Positions 1-8,440 of a stretch of 29,036 bases of DNA are shown in pieces. The DNA comes from an uncultured Oscillospiraceae bacterium (GTDB taxonomy: Bacteria > Bacillota_A > Clostridia > Oscillospirales > Oscillospiraceae). The stretch is from positions 1 to 29,036 of the forward strand of contig CAKTNU010000004.1 in assembly GCA_934589325.1 (NCBI GenBank), in the 5' to 3' direction. Position 1 is the first letter of the stretch, and each line of letters starts with the position of its first letter. The notes under the pieces were generated by a model. The model ran no database searches, had not been told where the DNA came from, and was given only the letters and a program-made list of their open reading frames with translations. The position numbers and the translations under genes are program-made.

Positions 1-48
1 TTACCATGGTAGTAGACATATTCTGTGCCTCCATATAGATTAAATGTT

Positions 49-77
49 TTGACATTTTTCATGCGCGATAGTATTAT
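49..77 (+). promoter_or_regulatory. Sigma-A promoter upstream of the TtcA-like gene
   Basis: A perfect -35 TTGACA (49-54) is followed after 17 bp by TATTAT (72-77), so transcription should start near 84. That leaves an AT-rich leader of about 150 nt before the start codon at 232. The leader contains a small hairpin (ACAAGCG, TTTT loop, CGCTTGT; 107-124) and a second possible -10, TATAAT (189-194), with only a poor -35. I see no recognisable riboswitch and no gene in 1-231. Confidence 0.65.
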
Positions 78-231
78 CGGTACTAAACACGCTCATCTTT
101 TATACCACAAGCGTTTTCGCTTGTCAACAGCTATTTTAATTCTGATTTTCAAATCTCTAGAATACTCTTTAAATCTCGTAAAATCGCATATAATCTCAAA
201 ATCATTTTTTAATTTTCCGAGGAACTTTTTT

Positions 232-960
232 ATGGGTAACACACTTAATGATCTCACCGGGCTGATCCGCCGTGCGGTGGACGATTACGGTATGATAGAC
301 GCCGGCGACCGCGTGGCGGTCGGCGTGTCCGGCGGGAAGGACAGTCTGCTGCTCCTGCTCGCACTGGATCAGCTGCGGCGCTACTATCCAAAGCCTTTTG
401 AGCTTGAAGCGGTGACAATAGACCTCGGCTTCGACGGCATGGATTTTGCGCCGGTGGCGGAGCTGTGCTCCCGGCTCGGCATACCGTACACCTGTACAAA
501 GACCGATATCAAGCAGGTCGTGTTCGATGTGCGGCAGGAGGATAATCCGTGCTCACTCTGCGCCAAAATGCGCCGCGGTGCACTCAGCAATCTTCTGCGC
601 GAACGCGGGATAAATAAGCTCGCTCTCGGGCATCATTTTGATGACGCGGTGGAGACCTTCATGATATCCCTGCTGTTTGAAGGGCGGCTGAGCTGCTTCC
701 AGCCGGTGACTTATCTCGACCGCTCTGGCGTGACGCAGATACGTCCGCTTATATATGCCGGAGAGCAGCGTATCGCAAATCTCGCCCGCCAGCTTGATCT
801 GCCCGTGGTCGAGAACCCATGTCCGCAGGACAAGGGCAGCAAGCGCTATGAGATAAAGCAGCTGCTACGGACGCTCAGCGCCGACTATCCGGATATGCGC
901 TCAAAAATATTCGGCGCGATGCAGCGGCTGCCGCTCGAGGGCTGGGCACCGGAAAAATAA
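232..960 (+). CDS. ttcA: TtcA-family tRNA 2-thiocytidine synthetase (PP-loop ATPase)
   Basis: Predicted to thiolate cytidine 32 of certain tRNAs: ATP adenylates the base, then sulfur is added through an iron-sulfur cluster. The 242-residue protein has the PP-loop SGGKDS at 33-38 and the GHHFDD segment at 133-138. Cysteines lie at 107 and 110 (CSLC) and at 197 (NPCPQ). Their spacing matches the three cluster-binding cysteines of E. coli TtcA (122, 125, 213). The frame stays open upstream to about position 25, but the ATG at 232 is preferred: it has a CGAGGA ribosome site about 9 nt upstream, and the AT-rich stretch before it does not look coding. TilS was considered, but TilS lacks this cysteine pattern. 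The acetyltransferase gene starts 23 bp downstream, so the two are probably cotranscribed. The gene symbol is by family; the tRNA substrate in this organism is inferred. Confidence 0.88.
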   Translation: MGNTLNDLTGLIRRAVDDYGMIDAGDRVAVGVSGGKDSLLLLLALDQLRRYYPKPFELEAVTIDLGFDGMDFAPVAELCSRLGIPYTCTKTDIKQVVFDVRQEDNPCSLCAKMRRGALSNLLRERGINKLALGHHFDDAVETFMISLLFEGRLSCFQPVTYLDRSGVTQIRPLIYAGEQRIANLARQLDLPVVENPCPQDKGSKRYEIKQLLRTLSADYPDMRSKIFGAMQRLPLEGWAPEK

Positions 961-983
961 TTTGTTTACAGGAGAGATCAGAT

Positions 984-1505
984 ATGAAATTCACGCGTCT
1001 CACAAGTGCCGACGCCGCGAGCTTCGCGGATGCCATTGCACTTTATAATATCAGTTTTCCTGCTCACGAGCTGCGCGAGACCGCATCACAGCGTGATATA
1101 ATGTCCCACCCGGAATATCATTTTGACCTTATATATGACGGAAGCATCTGGTGCGGGGATATTCTGTACTGGGAGACGACAGACTTTATATACGTCGAGC
1201 ATTTCTGTGTCCGGCCGGAACTGCGCGGAAAACGCATCGGTCAGAGGGCACTGGCTCTGCTCGGTGAACGCGGTAAGGTAGTGATACTTGAGATCGACCC
1301 TCCCGCCGACGATATATCTATTCGCCGCAAGGGGTTCTACGAACGCTGCGGCTACCGCGAGAATCCGTTTGCGCACGTTCACCCGCCCTACCACGCAGGT
1401 AATTCCGGTCACACCTTGGTGGTGATGTCTTTCCCTCGCCCGATCTCCGCAGCCGAATATGCCGGCTTCAGCAATTATCTGAAAAGCACCGTTATGGGCC
1501 AGTAA
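984..1505 (+). CDS. GNAT-family N-acetyltransferase
   Basis: A 173-residue single-domain protein of usual GNAT length. The acetyl-CoA binding motif A is visible: the beta4 strand VEHFCVRP (71-78) leads into RGKRIGQR (81-88), the pyrophosphate-binding R/Q-x-x-G-x-G/A loop. A later FYERCGY segment is typical of the GNAT C-terminal helix/strand. The ATG at 984 follows AGGAGAGATC with good spacing. The gene sits 23 bp after the TtcA-like gene on the same strand with no promoter between them, so it is likely the second gene of that transcript. The acceptor substrate (small amine, antibiotic or protein N-terminus) cannot be told from sequence. A 17-bp hairpin begins at the stop codon. Confidence 0.85.
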   Translation: MKFTRLTSADAASFADAIALYNISFPAHELRETASQRDIMSHPEYHFDLIYDGSIWCGDILYWETTDFIYVEHFCVRPELRGKRIGQRALALLGERGKVVILEIDPPADDISIRRKGFYERCGYRENPFAHVHPPYHAGNSGHTLVVMSFPRPISAAEYAGFSNYLKSTVMGQ

Positions 1506-1553
1506 AAACTGCCGCCGCAAGTGTCATTTTGATGAACTTGCGGCGGCAGTTTT
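1505..1553. terminator. Bidirectional intrinsic terminator
   Basis: A perfect 17-bp inverted repeat has arms at 1505-1521 and 1537-1553 and a 15-nt loop. The GC-rich core (CTGCCGCCGCAAG) is flanked by AAAA and TTTT, so it ends in a U-tract on either strand. It lies exactly between the convergent acetyltransferase and FAD-dehydrogenase genes and should serve both. The left arm shares its first base with the acetyltransferase stop codon. Confidence 0.9.
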
Positions 1554-1567
1554 ATATTTCCTTACTA

Positions 1568-3154
1568 TTATAATATGTAGTTTTTCAGCACGGCCTCGGC
1601 ACAGCGCATGCCATCCACAGCCGCGGAGGATATCCCGCCGGCATAGCCCGCGCCCTCGCCGCAGGGGTACAGCCCCGCAATGTCGGACGACAACTCCGCG
1701 CCGCGCAGTATGCGCACCGGGGAGGACGAACGCGTTTCGGGCGCGGTCAGAACCGCGTCAGGCGCATCGAAGCCATGCAGCTTTTTGCCAAGCTCGGGAA
1801 TTGCCTTTTCAAGGACCGAGGTGATACGCTCCGGCAGGACATCATGCAGCTCACACCAGACCACACCGGGTCTGTAGCTTGGCCGAACCGCGCCGGGACC
1901 TGCACTTGCACGATGTGCGAGGAAATCTCCCGCAAGCTGTGCCGGAGCGCGATAATCTCCGCCGACGGCGTATGCGGCGCGCTCTATCTCGCGCTGCCAA
2001 TACATTCCACCAAGAGTGCTCTTGTCCGGGAAGTCCTCGGTGTGCAGCGTGACGAGCAGGGCGGCGTTCGCATTCTCTCCGTCCCGCCGAGAATAGCTCA
2101 TGCCGTTGGTCACGACGCCGCCCGGCTCCGACGCGGCAGCAAAAACCTCACCGCCCGGGCACATGCAGAAGGTGTATGCGCTCGTCCCGTCAGGCAGGTG
2201 TACATTCAGCGAATAGTCCGACGCAGGCAGACTGCCGCGTTCGCGGCCGTACTGCGCGAGGTCGATGTTTCTCTGCAGATGCTCAATGCGCACTCCCATT
2301 GAGAACGGCTTCGGCTGCATCGGTACGCCCTGCGCATGCAGATTCTCAAACGTGTCGCGTGCCGAATGGCCGAGGGCAAGGATGAGATTTTCGCATGGCA
2401 GCTCGTAATCCCCATCCGCCGTGTGGACATAAGCGCCCGTCAGCCTTCCATCCACCATACACAGCCGCTCAAGCCGATGACCAAAGCGGACCTCTCCGCC
2501 GAGGGCGATGACCTCACGGCGTATGCTCTGCACGACATCTATCAGAATATCCGTGCCGATATGCGGCTTTGCGTCGTAGACGACGCTCTCCGGCGCACCG
2601 TGCGCCGCAAACTGGCGCAGCATCCAGCCCATGCGTCTGTCCTTGGTGCCGGTATTGAGCTTACCGTCGGAGAAAGTCCCGGCTCCGCCCTCGCCGAACT
2701 GTACATTGCTCTCCGGCTGCAGCTCGCCGCCGGCACGCAGTGCGTCCACGGCCTTTTTGCGGCTCAGCGCGTCCATGCCTCGTTCCAGCACTATCGGCCT
2801 TGCCCCGGCCTTCGCCAATACAAGCGCCGCGAACATCCCCGCCGGACCGAAGCCGACAACGACCGGCCTCCGCTCCGGTGCAGCGATCTGCGGTATATCG
2901 TACACCGGCTCGGCGTATTCGCCGATATCCGGGCTTTTAGCCCTGTCGATAATGCGCCTCTCATCGCCGTGCAGTGAAACAGCGGCGGCGCAGACATAGT
3001 GAATGTCGTTCTTTTTCCGTGCGTCCAGCGAGCGCTTGACGAGCCTTATTTCCTTTATCTCGCGCTCCGGAACGCGGAGCTTTTTTGCAGTCAGGCCGCG
3101 CAGCGCATCATTCGGCTGCTCCGGTGCAAGGCGCAGACCACGCACAAGTATCAT
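1568..3154 (-). CDS. FAD-dependent dehydrogenase, COG2509 type
   Basis: A 528-residue flavoprotein with an N-terminal domain of about 95 residues, rich in basic residues, ahead of the dinucleotide fold. The FAD-binding GFGPAG is at 101-106, with the ribose-binding Glu of IVLERG near 124. A long conserved stretch follows (NVQFGEGGAGTFSDGKLNTGTKD), and a C-terminal PCGEGAGYAGGI closes the FAD site. These mark the uncharacterised COG2509 family, related to the HI0933/GidA-like oxidoreductases. The ATG at 3154 is chosen because it overlaps the upstream stop as ATGA (translational coupling) and has GGGGAGG 9 nt before it. A longer open frame reaching 3196 lacks such a site. It is the third gene after asparaginase and the BaiN-like flavoprotein. 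The substrate is unknown. Confidence 0.85.
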   Translation of the reverse strand: MILVRGLRLAPEQPNDALRGLTAKKLRVPEREIKEIRLVKRSLDARKKNDIHYVCAAAVSLHGDERRIIDRAKSPDIGEYAEPVYDIPQIAAPERRPVVVGFGPAGMFAALVLAKAGARPIVLERGMDALSRKKAVDALRAGGELQPESNVQFGEGGAGTFSDGKLNTGTKDRRMGWMLRQFAAHGAPESVVYDAKPHIGTDILIDVVQSIRREVIALGGEVRFGHRLERLCMVDGRLTGAYVHTADGDYELPCENLILALGHSARDTFENLHAQGVPMQPKPFSMGVRIEHLQRNIDLAQYGRERGSLPASDYSLNVHLPDGTSAYTFCMCPGGEVFAAASEPGGVVTNGMSYSRRDGENANAALLVTLHTEDFPDKSTLGGMYWQREIERAAYAVGGDYRAPAQLAGDFLAHRASAGPGAVRPSYRPGVVWCELHDVLPERITSVLEKAIPELGKKLHGFDAPDAVLTAPETRSSSPVRILRGAELSSDIAGLYPCGEGAGYAGGISSAAVDGMRCAEAVLKNYIL

Positions 3155-4359
3155 CGTCCAAGCCTCCCCGCCAGCCGTCCGCTCGCCCACGCCCACTGCA
3201 GATTGTATCCTCCGCAGTCGCCGTCGACATCAAGCAGCTCACCGCAGACGAACAGCCCCGGCATGAACCAGCTTTCCATAGTCTCAGGGTTGAAGCCCGT
3301 CGTCTTTATACCTCCGGCGGTGACCTGCGCACAGTCAAAGCCCTCCGTTCCACAGAGCTTCAGCCGGAAATCGCGGCAGGCCGACGCAATACGTTCGAGC
3401 TCCGCATCCTCCAGCAGTCGGAGCGGCGCCTGTGCGCCGACGCCCGCATATTTTACTATCATCCGCCCCAGCCGGTTGTGCAGCATCCCCGTCAGAAGCT
3501 CCTCCGCATGAAGCGTCGGGAAGCCGCTGCGCCGGGCACGCAGCAGTGCGAGGACCTGTTCATGCGAATATTCGCGCAGGAAGTCGATGCTGATCTCAAG
3601 CTCGCCGCTCTCTTCCGATGCACGGCGCGAGATATCGAAGGCCGCCGGGCCGGAGACGCCCGTCTCCGTGAATTGCAGCTCACCGCAGCCGGAGCACAGC
3701 GTCTCGCCGCGCATAAGACTTATCCGGCAGTCAGCGCGTACTCCCTTGAGCGCCCGCGGGTATTCAGGCGCGGTCAGAAGCTGGACAAGCGCCGGGTGCA
3801 GCGCCGTGGACTTGTGGCCGAGCGGTTTCAGCAGCTCATACCCGTCACGCACGCCGCCCAGCTTGCTGCCTGCCGCGCCGCCGCAGGCAACGATAAGATG
3901 ATCGGCATGCAGCGTACCGCCGTCATACTCGACCTCGTATCCGCTCGTGCCGCGTGTTATCCTGCGGGCGACAGTGCCGGTGCGCAGTTCCACCCCTGCT
4001 CTTTCCAGCGCGAAGCGGAGAACATCGACAACAGAATTTGCGGAGTTTGAGAGAGGATAGACACGTCCCCCATGCTCCGTGACCGTCAGCAGCCCCAGCC
4101 CGGTGAAAAAGTCGAGTGCGGCCTGCGGCGGGAATTTCTCCAGCGCTGGACGGACGAAATCTGCGTTCTCGCCGTGATAATGCTCCGGCACCGCGCCGAT
4201 ATTCGTCAGATTGCAGCGGCCGTTGCCCGTGGCAAGCAGCTTTCGCCCGACACGCTGCTGCCGTTCCAGCAGCACCACATGCATATTCTTATCCTCGGCC
4301 GCAGTCAGCGCCGCCATCATGCCGGACGCACCGCCGCCTATTATCACAACAGTTTCCAT
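3151..4359 (-). CDS. BaiN/RdsA (HI0933)-family NAD(P)/FAD-dependent oxidoreductase
   Basis: A 402-residue flavoprotein. The N-terminal Rossmann motif GGGASG (8-13) is followed by the family hallmark VGRKLLATGNGRCNLTN (37-53). The C-terminus has the second FAD-contact segment (FVCGELLDVDGDCGGYNLQWAWASG). Length and motifs fit the HI0933/BaiN family. BaiN of Clostridium scindens was proposed to reduce a bile-acid intermediate, but most members have no known substrate and no other bai gene is present here, so bile-acid activity is not claimed. The ATG at 4359 has GGAGAG 6 nt upstream; an in-frame TTG at 4371 lacks a site. The stop overlaps the next flavoprotein start (ATGA), and asparaginase ends 36 bp upstream, giving a three-gene minus-strand operon. 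Confidence 0.87.
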   Translation of the reverse strand: METVVIIGGGASGMMAALTAAEDKNMHVVLLERQQRVGRKLLATGNGRCNLTNIGAVPEHYHGENADFVRPALEKFPPQAALDFFTGLGLLTVTEHGGRVYPLSNSANSVVDVLRFALERAGVELRTGTVARRITRGTSGYEVEYDGGTLHADHLIVACGGAAGSKLGGVRDGYELLKPLGHKSTALHPALVQLLTAPEYPRALKGVRADCRISLMRGETLCSGCGELQFTETGVSGPAAFDISRRASEESGELEISIDFLREYSHEQVLALLRARRSGFPTLHAEELLTGMLHNRLGRMIVKYAGVGAQAPLRLLEDAELERIASACRDFRLKLCGTEGFDCAQVTAGGIKTTGFNPETMESWFMPGLFVCGELLDVDGDCGGYNLQWAWASGRLAGRLGR

Positions 4360-4395
4360 GCTTCTCTCCAATGTCTGTATTGAACAGGTTCAGCC

Positions 4396-5394
4396 TCAGC
4401 CCCTGTACAAAATATCGTGCGCGACCGGCTCGTAGAACATACGGCTGACCTCTGCTCCGGCGCGGCTGATGGACAATATCCACATCATCTTCGCCAGCGC
4501 GGACTCGGTGGTCATGTCATATGCCTCGAGGACATTTGGATTGTCCTTGAGCCTGTGGCCAACGCTGTAGACCGAAAGGTCGGAGCCCTCGTTCTGCACC
4601 TGAGTGGTAACGACGATGAACTTGCCCATGTCCGTGTATTTCCGGATGACCTCAAACAGCTTATCGTCACTGTATGACGGCAGCCCGCCGACGCCGAAGC
4701 ACTCCATAATGAGCGCGTCCTTGCGCGAGAGCATGAACTCCAGCAGCTCGAAGTCCGTGCCGGGTATCATCTTTATCAGGCCGACATTCGGATCAAGTGC
4801 GGAATAAAAACGCGGCTCTGGCAGACTGCTTGGACTTATATAGCTGACGAGGCGGTGATCCTGCAGTATTGCGAGATCCGGGTAATTTATGCTTGAAAAC
4901 GCCGCATAGCTCTTTGAGCAGGTCTTGCGCGCCCGGGTACCGAGTATGACGCGGCCGTTGAACACTATATTCACACCGGCCAGCTTCTCCGAGCAGGCAC
5001 AGACGAACGCATCCATCAGATTGAGCTTGGAATCGGTCGAGTCATAATTTATCGGCTTTTGTGCGCCGGTGATGATTATAGGCTTTTTTGAGCCCTGGAC
5101 CAGATACGAGAGCGCCGCGGCGGTGTACGCCATAGTGTCGGTGCCGTGGCTGATGACGAAGCCGTCGTAGCGGTCATAATTTTCGCGCAGCGCCTCGGCC
5201 ATGCGCGTCCAGTGGGCGGGGGTGACATTGGTGCTGTCGATGCTGAAAAGTGACAGGCAATCCACACGGCACAGGCCGGATATTGCCGGGACATAGCGCA
5301 GCAGCTGCTCCGGCGACAGCTCCGGTGCAAGCCCATCGGCTGTCATTTCGGAGGCGATCGTCCCTCCGGTACCTATCATCAGAATGTTTTTCAT
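4396..5394 (-). CDS. Type I (cytoplasmic) L-asparaginase
   Basis: Hydrolyses L-asparagine to aspartate and ammonia. The 332-residue protein has both active-site signatures: TGGTIAS with nucleophile Thr12 near the N-terminus, and SHGTDTM with Thr85-Asp86. The conserved ITGAQKP and STDSKLNLMDAF segments follow. There is no signal peptide, so it should be cytoplasmic. Length is normal for AnsA-type enzymes. The ATG at 5394 has GGAGG 5 nt upstream. It is the first gene of a minus-strand operon, with its own promoter at 5425-5453, and is followed by two flavoproteins. There is no obvious metabolic link between asparagine hydrolysis and those flavoproteins. Archaeal-type GatD is unlikely, as no GatE is adjacent and the domain is unextended. 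Confidence 0.93.
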   Translation of the reverse strand: MKNILMIGTGGTIASEMTADGLAPELSPEQLLRYVPAISGLCRVDCLSLFSIDSTNVTPAHWTRMAEALRENYDRYDGFVISHGTDTMAYTAAALSYLVQGSKKPIIITGAQKPINYDSTDSKLNLMDAFVCACSEKLAGVNIVFNGRVILGTRARKTCSKSYAAFSSINYPDLAILQDHRLVSYISPSSLPEPRFYSALDPNVGLIKMIPGTDFELLEFMLSRKDALIMECFGVGGLPSYSDDKLFEVIRKYTDMGKFIVVTTQVQNEGSDLSVYSVGHRLKDNPNVLEAYDMTTESALAKMMWILSISRAGAEVSRMFYEPVAHDILYRG

Positions 5395-5424
5395 ACGCGC
5401 CTCCGACTCGCTTTATAATAAGTC

Positions 5425-5453
5425 ATTATACCAAGCCCATCCGCTATATGCAA
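5425..5453 (-). promoter_or_regulatory. Sigma-A promoter for the asparaginase operon
   Basis: Read on the minus strand, TTGCAT (5448-5453) and a perfect TATAAT (5425-5430) are 17 bp apart. Transcription should start near 5418, about 24 nt before the start codon. It is divergent from the VTC operon promoter 38 bp away. Confidence 0.75.
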
Positions 5454-5490
5454 TACAGGCACTGCACACGCTTTGCACATTTTATTTTAA

Positions 5491-5519
5491 TTGAAATATT
5501 AAGAAAAATACTGTATAAT
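5491..5519 (+). promoter_or_regulatory. Sigma-A promoter for the VTC/CotH operon
   Basis: TTGAAA (5491-5496) and TATAAT (5514-5519) are separated by exactly 17 bp in AT-rich DNA, with a start point near 5526. This gives a leader of about 29 nt. No terminator or second clear promoter is seen until 10136, so the four genes downstream probably form one transcript. Confidence 0.8.
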
Positions 5520-5554
5520 ATTTTAGATATTCACATCAGGCTTTGGAGACAGAT

Positions 5555-6277
5555 ATGGGCGGCGCTAAGTTTACATTCAAACGATACGAAAAAAAATACC
5601 TGCTGTCCCGCGAGAAGTATGAGGTGCTGCGTCAGCGTATAGACGGATACATCGTTCCGGACGAATATTTTGAGAGCACGGTATGCAGCATTTATTACGA
5701 CAGCGACGACTACCACCTAATCCGATATTCGATAGAACGGCCGGTGTACAAGGAGAAGCTGCGTCTGCGCAGCTATAACACCCCCGGCGACGGGGACAGC
5801 GTGTTTGTGGAGCTGAAAAAAAAGTACAAGGGCGTCGTGTACAAGCGGCGCGTACGTATGCGGGCGGACGAGGCTCCGGATTATCTCGCCGGGCGCATCC
5901 CGGCCCCCAGGCCGAATCAGATGTCCCGTGAGATAGACTGGTTCCTGCAGCAGAACCGCCCCGTGCCCAAGGTCTTTATTGCCTGTGACCGGCAGGCATA
6001 TGTCGCGGCGGACGACCCGGAGCTGCGAATAACCTTCGACCACAATATGCGCTGGCGCGATACGGAGCTTGATCTGCGCCTCGGCAGTCACGGAGAGCCG
6101 CTCGTTGACGACGGCATGGTGCTGCTGGAAATAAAGATCCCCGGCTCCGCCCCGCTGTGGCTTGCACATATACTCGGCGAGCTTGACGTGTTCCCCACCG
6201 GATTTTCAAAATACGGCGTATGCTACAAAAATAATATCCTCGATAAATACATAAACGGAGTGATGACCTGTGTTTAA
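5555..6277 (+). CDS. VTC-domain polyphosphate polymerase-like protein
   Basis: A 240-residue protein made only of a VTC domain, the triphosphate-tunnel fold that in yeast Vtc4 makes polyphosphate from ATP. Tunnel residues are all in order: RYEKKY (10-15), KEKLRLR with Arg70 and Arg72, the FVELKKK strand with Glu86 and Lys88, KRR (97-99), CDRQAY with Arg146, LEIK with Glu192 and Lys194, and SKYG with Lys219. The site therefore looks intact and basic enough for a triphosphate. There is no membrane segment; the partner is probably the DUF4956 protein whose gene overlaps it by 8 bp. The ATG at 5555 has GGAG 6 nt upstream; an upstream in-frame TTG (5543) overlaps that site. Whether the product is polyphosphate or another nucleotidyl/phosphoryl transfer is unknown. 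Confidence 0.88.
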   Translation: MGGAKFTFKRYEKKYLLSREKYEVLRQRIDGYIVPDEYFESTVCSIYYDSDDYHLIRYSIERPVYKEKLRLRSYNTPGDGDSVFVELKKKYKGVVYKRRVRMRADEAPDYLAGRIPAPRPNQMSREIDWFLQQNRPVPKVFIACDRQAYVAADDPELRITFDHNMRWRDTELDLRLGSHGEPLVDDGMVLLEIKIPGSAPLWLAHILGELDVFPTGFSKYGVCYKNNILDKYINGVMTCV

Positions 6278-6932
6278 TAGTCTTATTTCAAGTGTGATAA
6301 CTCTGCCGGCGTTTCTTACCTGCATGGGAACGGCGATAGTCCTCGGCGTGCTGACCTCACTCGTGTTCTCATTCCGCGGCCGGAGCAGCAGCTCGTTCTC
6401 GCTGGCTCTGGCGCTGCTGCCCGCCGCCGTCACGATGGTCATTATGATGGTCAACGGCAACGTCGGCGCTGGGCTTGCGGTGGCCGGCACATTCGCGCTC
6501 GTCCGCTTCAGGAGCGCGCAGGGCACGGCAAGGGAGATCGTCGGGCTGTTCCTGTCCATGTCTATCGGCCTTGTCTGCGGTATGGGCTATGTTTTCGTTG
6601 CAATGCTGTATTTCGTGATAATGGCCGCGTTCGTTCTGCTGCTCGGTGCGGTAAAATTCGGCGAACGCAGTGCAAACAGCCGCATCCTGAAGATTACAAT
6701 ACCCGAAACGCTGGATTACGACGGGCTGTTTGACGACCTGTTTGAAAAGTACACGAACAGTCATGAGCTTGTCCGCGTCAAGACCACGAACATGGGTACT
6801 CTCTACGAGCTCAGCTACATTGTGACGCTGAAGAGCACCGACAATACCAAGACATTCATGGACGATATCCGCTGCCGCAACGGGAATCTCAACATTATTC
6901 TCGGCCGCGAGAGCGACAAGGATTCTATATAA
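6270..6932 (+). CDS. DUF4956 integral membrane protein
   Basis: A 220-residue protein with about four to five hydrophobic segments in residues 8-130, followed by a soluble C-terminal domain of about 85 residues with a ferredoxin-like alternation (ILKITIPETLDYDGLFDDLF). The signature TFALVRFRSAQGTAREI, an Arg-rich loop between membrane segments, identifies DUF4956, a family often encoded beside VTC-domain genes. The start is GTG at 6270, inside the end of the VTC gene in another frame (8-bp overlap). A GGAG at 6257-6260 suggests coupled translation. By analogy to yeast VTC, where membrane subunits carry the polymerase and the product channel, it may anchor or channel the VTC product; that is inference. 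Confidence 0.85.
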   Translation: MFNSLISSVITLPAFLTCMGTAIVLGVLTSLVFSFRGRSSSSFSLALALLPAAVTMVIMMVNGNVGAGLAVAGTFALVRFRSAQGTAREIVGLFLSMSIGLVCGMGYVFVAMLYFVIMAAFVLLLGAVKFGERSANSRILKITIPETLDYDGLFDDLFEKYTNSHELVRVKTTNMGTLYELSYIVTLKSTDNTKTFMDDIRCRNGNLNIILGRESDKDSI

Positions 6933-6948
6933 GGCAAGGAGTAATATC

Positions 6949-8412
6949 ATGAAAAACAGAGTAAAAATCATAACTGTTCTGCTTATGGCCGCACTCTTCA
7001 TTGGGCTTCTGTCCGGCTGTAGCGGTGACAGCTCTGCGCCCGCGCAGACCTCCGGCGCACCGGACATATCGAAAGCAGTGAAGATCAGTCTCGACGGCAG
7101 CAGTGCGACGGTCAGCGGCGGCGGTGCATCGGCCGACGGCAGCGTTGTGACCATTTCCGCCGCGGGCGAATACGCCGTGAGCGGTACACTTGACGACGGG
7201 CAGATAATCGTCGACACCGGCGACGACGCGATGAAGGTCACTCTCATCCTAGACAATGCCGATATCACCTGCCTTACCGACGCTGCGATAAGCGTCAGAA
7301 AAGCCGATAAGCTCAAGCTCGTCCTTGCCGACGGCAGCGTCAACACCGTCACCTCCGGCCAGGAGGGAATGTCCCCCGACGCGGATGCATCCGGTGCGGC
7401 GATCTACTCCAAGGATGATCTCGACATTGAGGGCAGCGGCACGCTGACCGTCAACGGCTTCATAAATAACGGCATCGCCAGCAAGAACGATTTGAAAATG
7501 CAGGGAGGCAGCGTCACCGTAAACGCCGTCAACAACGGTCTGCGCGGAGCGGACTCCGTGCAGATAGAGGCAGGCACCATCGTCATCGCCGCCGGTAACG
7601 ACGGCATAAAATCCGCGACCGTTGACAAGGCCGGCAAGGGCTTCGTCTCCGTCAGCGGCGGCGAGGTGAGCATACTTGCCGCCGGCGACGGCATCGATGC
7701 GGCGACTACGCTGGACATCACGGGCGGCAGCGTCACTGCTGCAGCTTTCGGCACCGGTGAAACCTCAAGCAGCAAGGCTCTCAAGGCGGAGTCCGGCATC
7801 AACATCTCCGGCGGTGAGCTCAAGCTGAACAGCACCGACACAGCAATAAAGTGCGCCGCAGACATGAACATCAGCGGCGGCAGCATCGATATCGTCTCCG
7901 AGGGCGGCAAGGGCATATCCGTCGAAGGCTCGGTGAATATCTCCGGCGGTGTGCTGGAAATAAACGCATACTCTGACGGTATGCTTGCGGTCAACACGTT
8001 TGCAATGTCCGGCGGCAGCGTAAATATCAGCTCCGGAGCGGACGGTGTGCAGGCCGGCAAAAATATCAACGGCTTCCCGAGTGATACTGGCAGCGCCGAC
8101 ATTTCCGGCGGCGAACTGCTCATCTCCGCAAGCAAGCGCGCCATTGACGCCAAAATTTCGCTCGACATAACGGGCGGTACGGTGTTTGCGCTGAGCGGAG
8201 CTAAAAATCCGCTCGACGTCAAGGCCGGCGGTCAGAGCTTTGTATCCATCCTTGTCAGCGGTCTTGCCGGTGATGAGGTCAAATTCGGCGAGCTTGCGTC
8301 CATGACCGCGAAGTGGGACGTCACATCCGTCCTGTTCTCTTCATCCGAGCTTCGCTCCGGCACGGAATACGCCCTCGTCTGCGGTCAGAACCGCATAGAG
8401 GTTACCGCATAA
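6949..8412 (+). CDS. Secreted beta-helical lipoprotein (carbohydrate-binding DUF4353-like)
   Basis: A 487-residue protein with a lipoprotein signal peptide: basic start, hydrophobic run, lipobox LLSGC with Cys24. The mature part opens with a Ser/Ala/Pro linker, then a domain ending in IIVDTGDDAMKVTLILDNADI. About eight repeats with an [I/V/M][S/T]GG[S/E/V]-x-x-I turn follow at roughly 20-40-residue spacing, for example ISGGELKLN, ISGGSIDIV and ITGGTVFAL. Such periodic turns are those of a right-handed beta-helix of the type annotated as carbohydrate-binding (DUF4353). It should sit on the outer face of the membrane. It lies 16 bp after the DUF4956 gene and 28 bp before the CotH kinase gene. 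It may be the surface scaffold or substrate of that kinase; sugar binding is by annotation tradition only. Confidence 0.85.
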   Translation: MKNRVKIITVLLMAALFIGLLSGCSGDSSAPAQTSGAPDISKAVKISLDGSSATVSGGGASADGSVVTISAAGEYAVSGTLDDGQIIVDTGDDAMKVTLILDNADITCLTDAAISVRKADKLKLVLADGSVNTVTSGQEGMSPDADASGAAIYSKDDLDIEGSGTLTVNGFINNGIASKNDLKMQGGSVTVNAVNNGLRGADSVQIEAGTIVIAAGNDGIKSATVDKAGKGFVSVSGGEVSILAAGDGIDAATTLDITGGSVTAAAFGTGETSSSKALKAESGINISGGELKLNSTDTAIKCAADMNISGGSIDIVSEGGKGISVEGSVNISGGVLEINAYSDGMLAVNTFAMSGGSVNISSGADGVQAGKNINGFPSDTGSADISGGELLISASKRAIDAKISLDITGGTVFALSGAKNPLDVKAGGQSFVSILVSGLAGDEVKFGELASMTAKWDVTSVLFSSSELRSGTEYALVCGQNRIEVTA

Positions 8413-8440
8413 CATATTCTTGGCGAACCGAGGTGATACC

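Noticed and set aside
3151..4359. A bile-acid (bai) operon, because of the BaiN-like gene
   Set aside because: BaiN is one member of a wide flavoprotein family, and no other bai-type gene is in the window.
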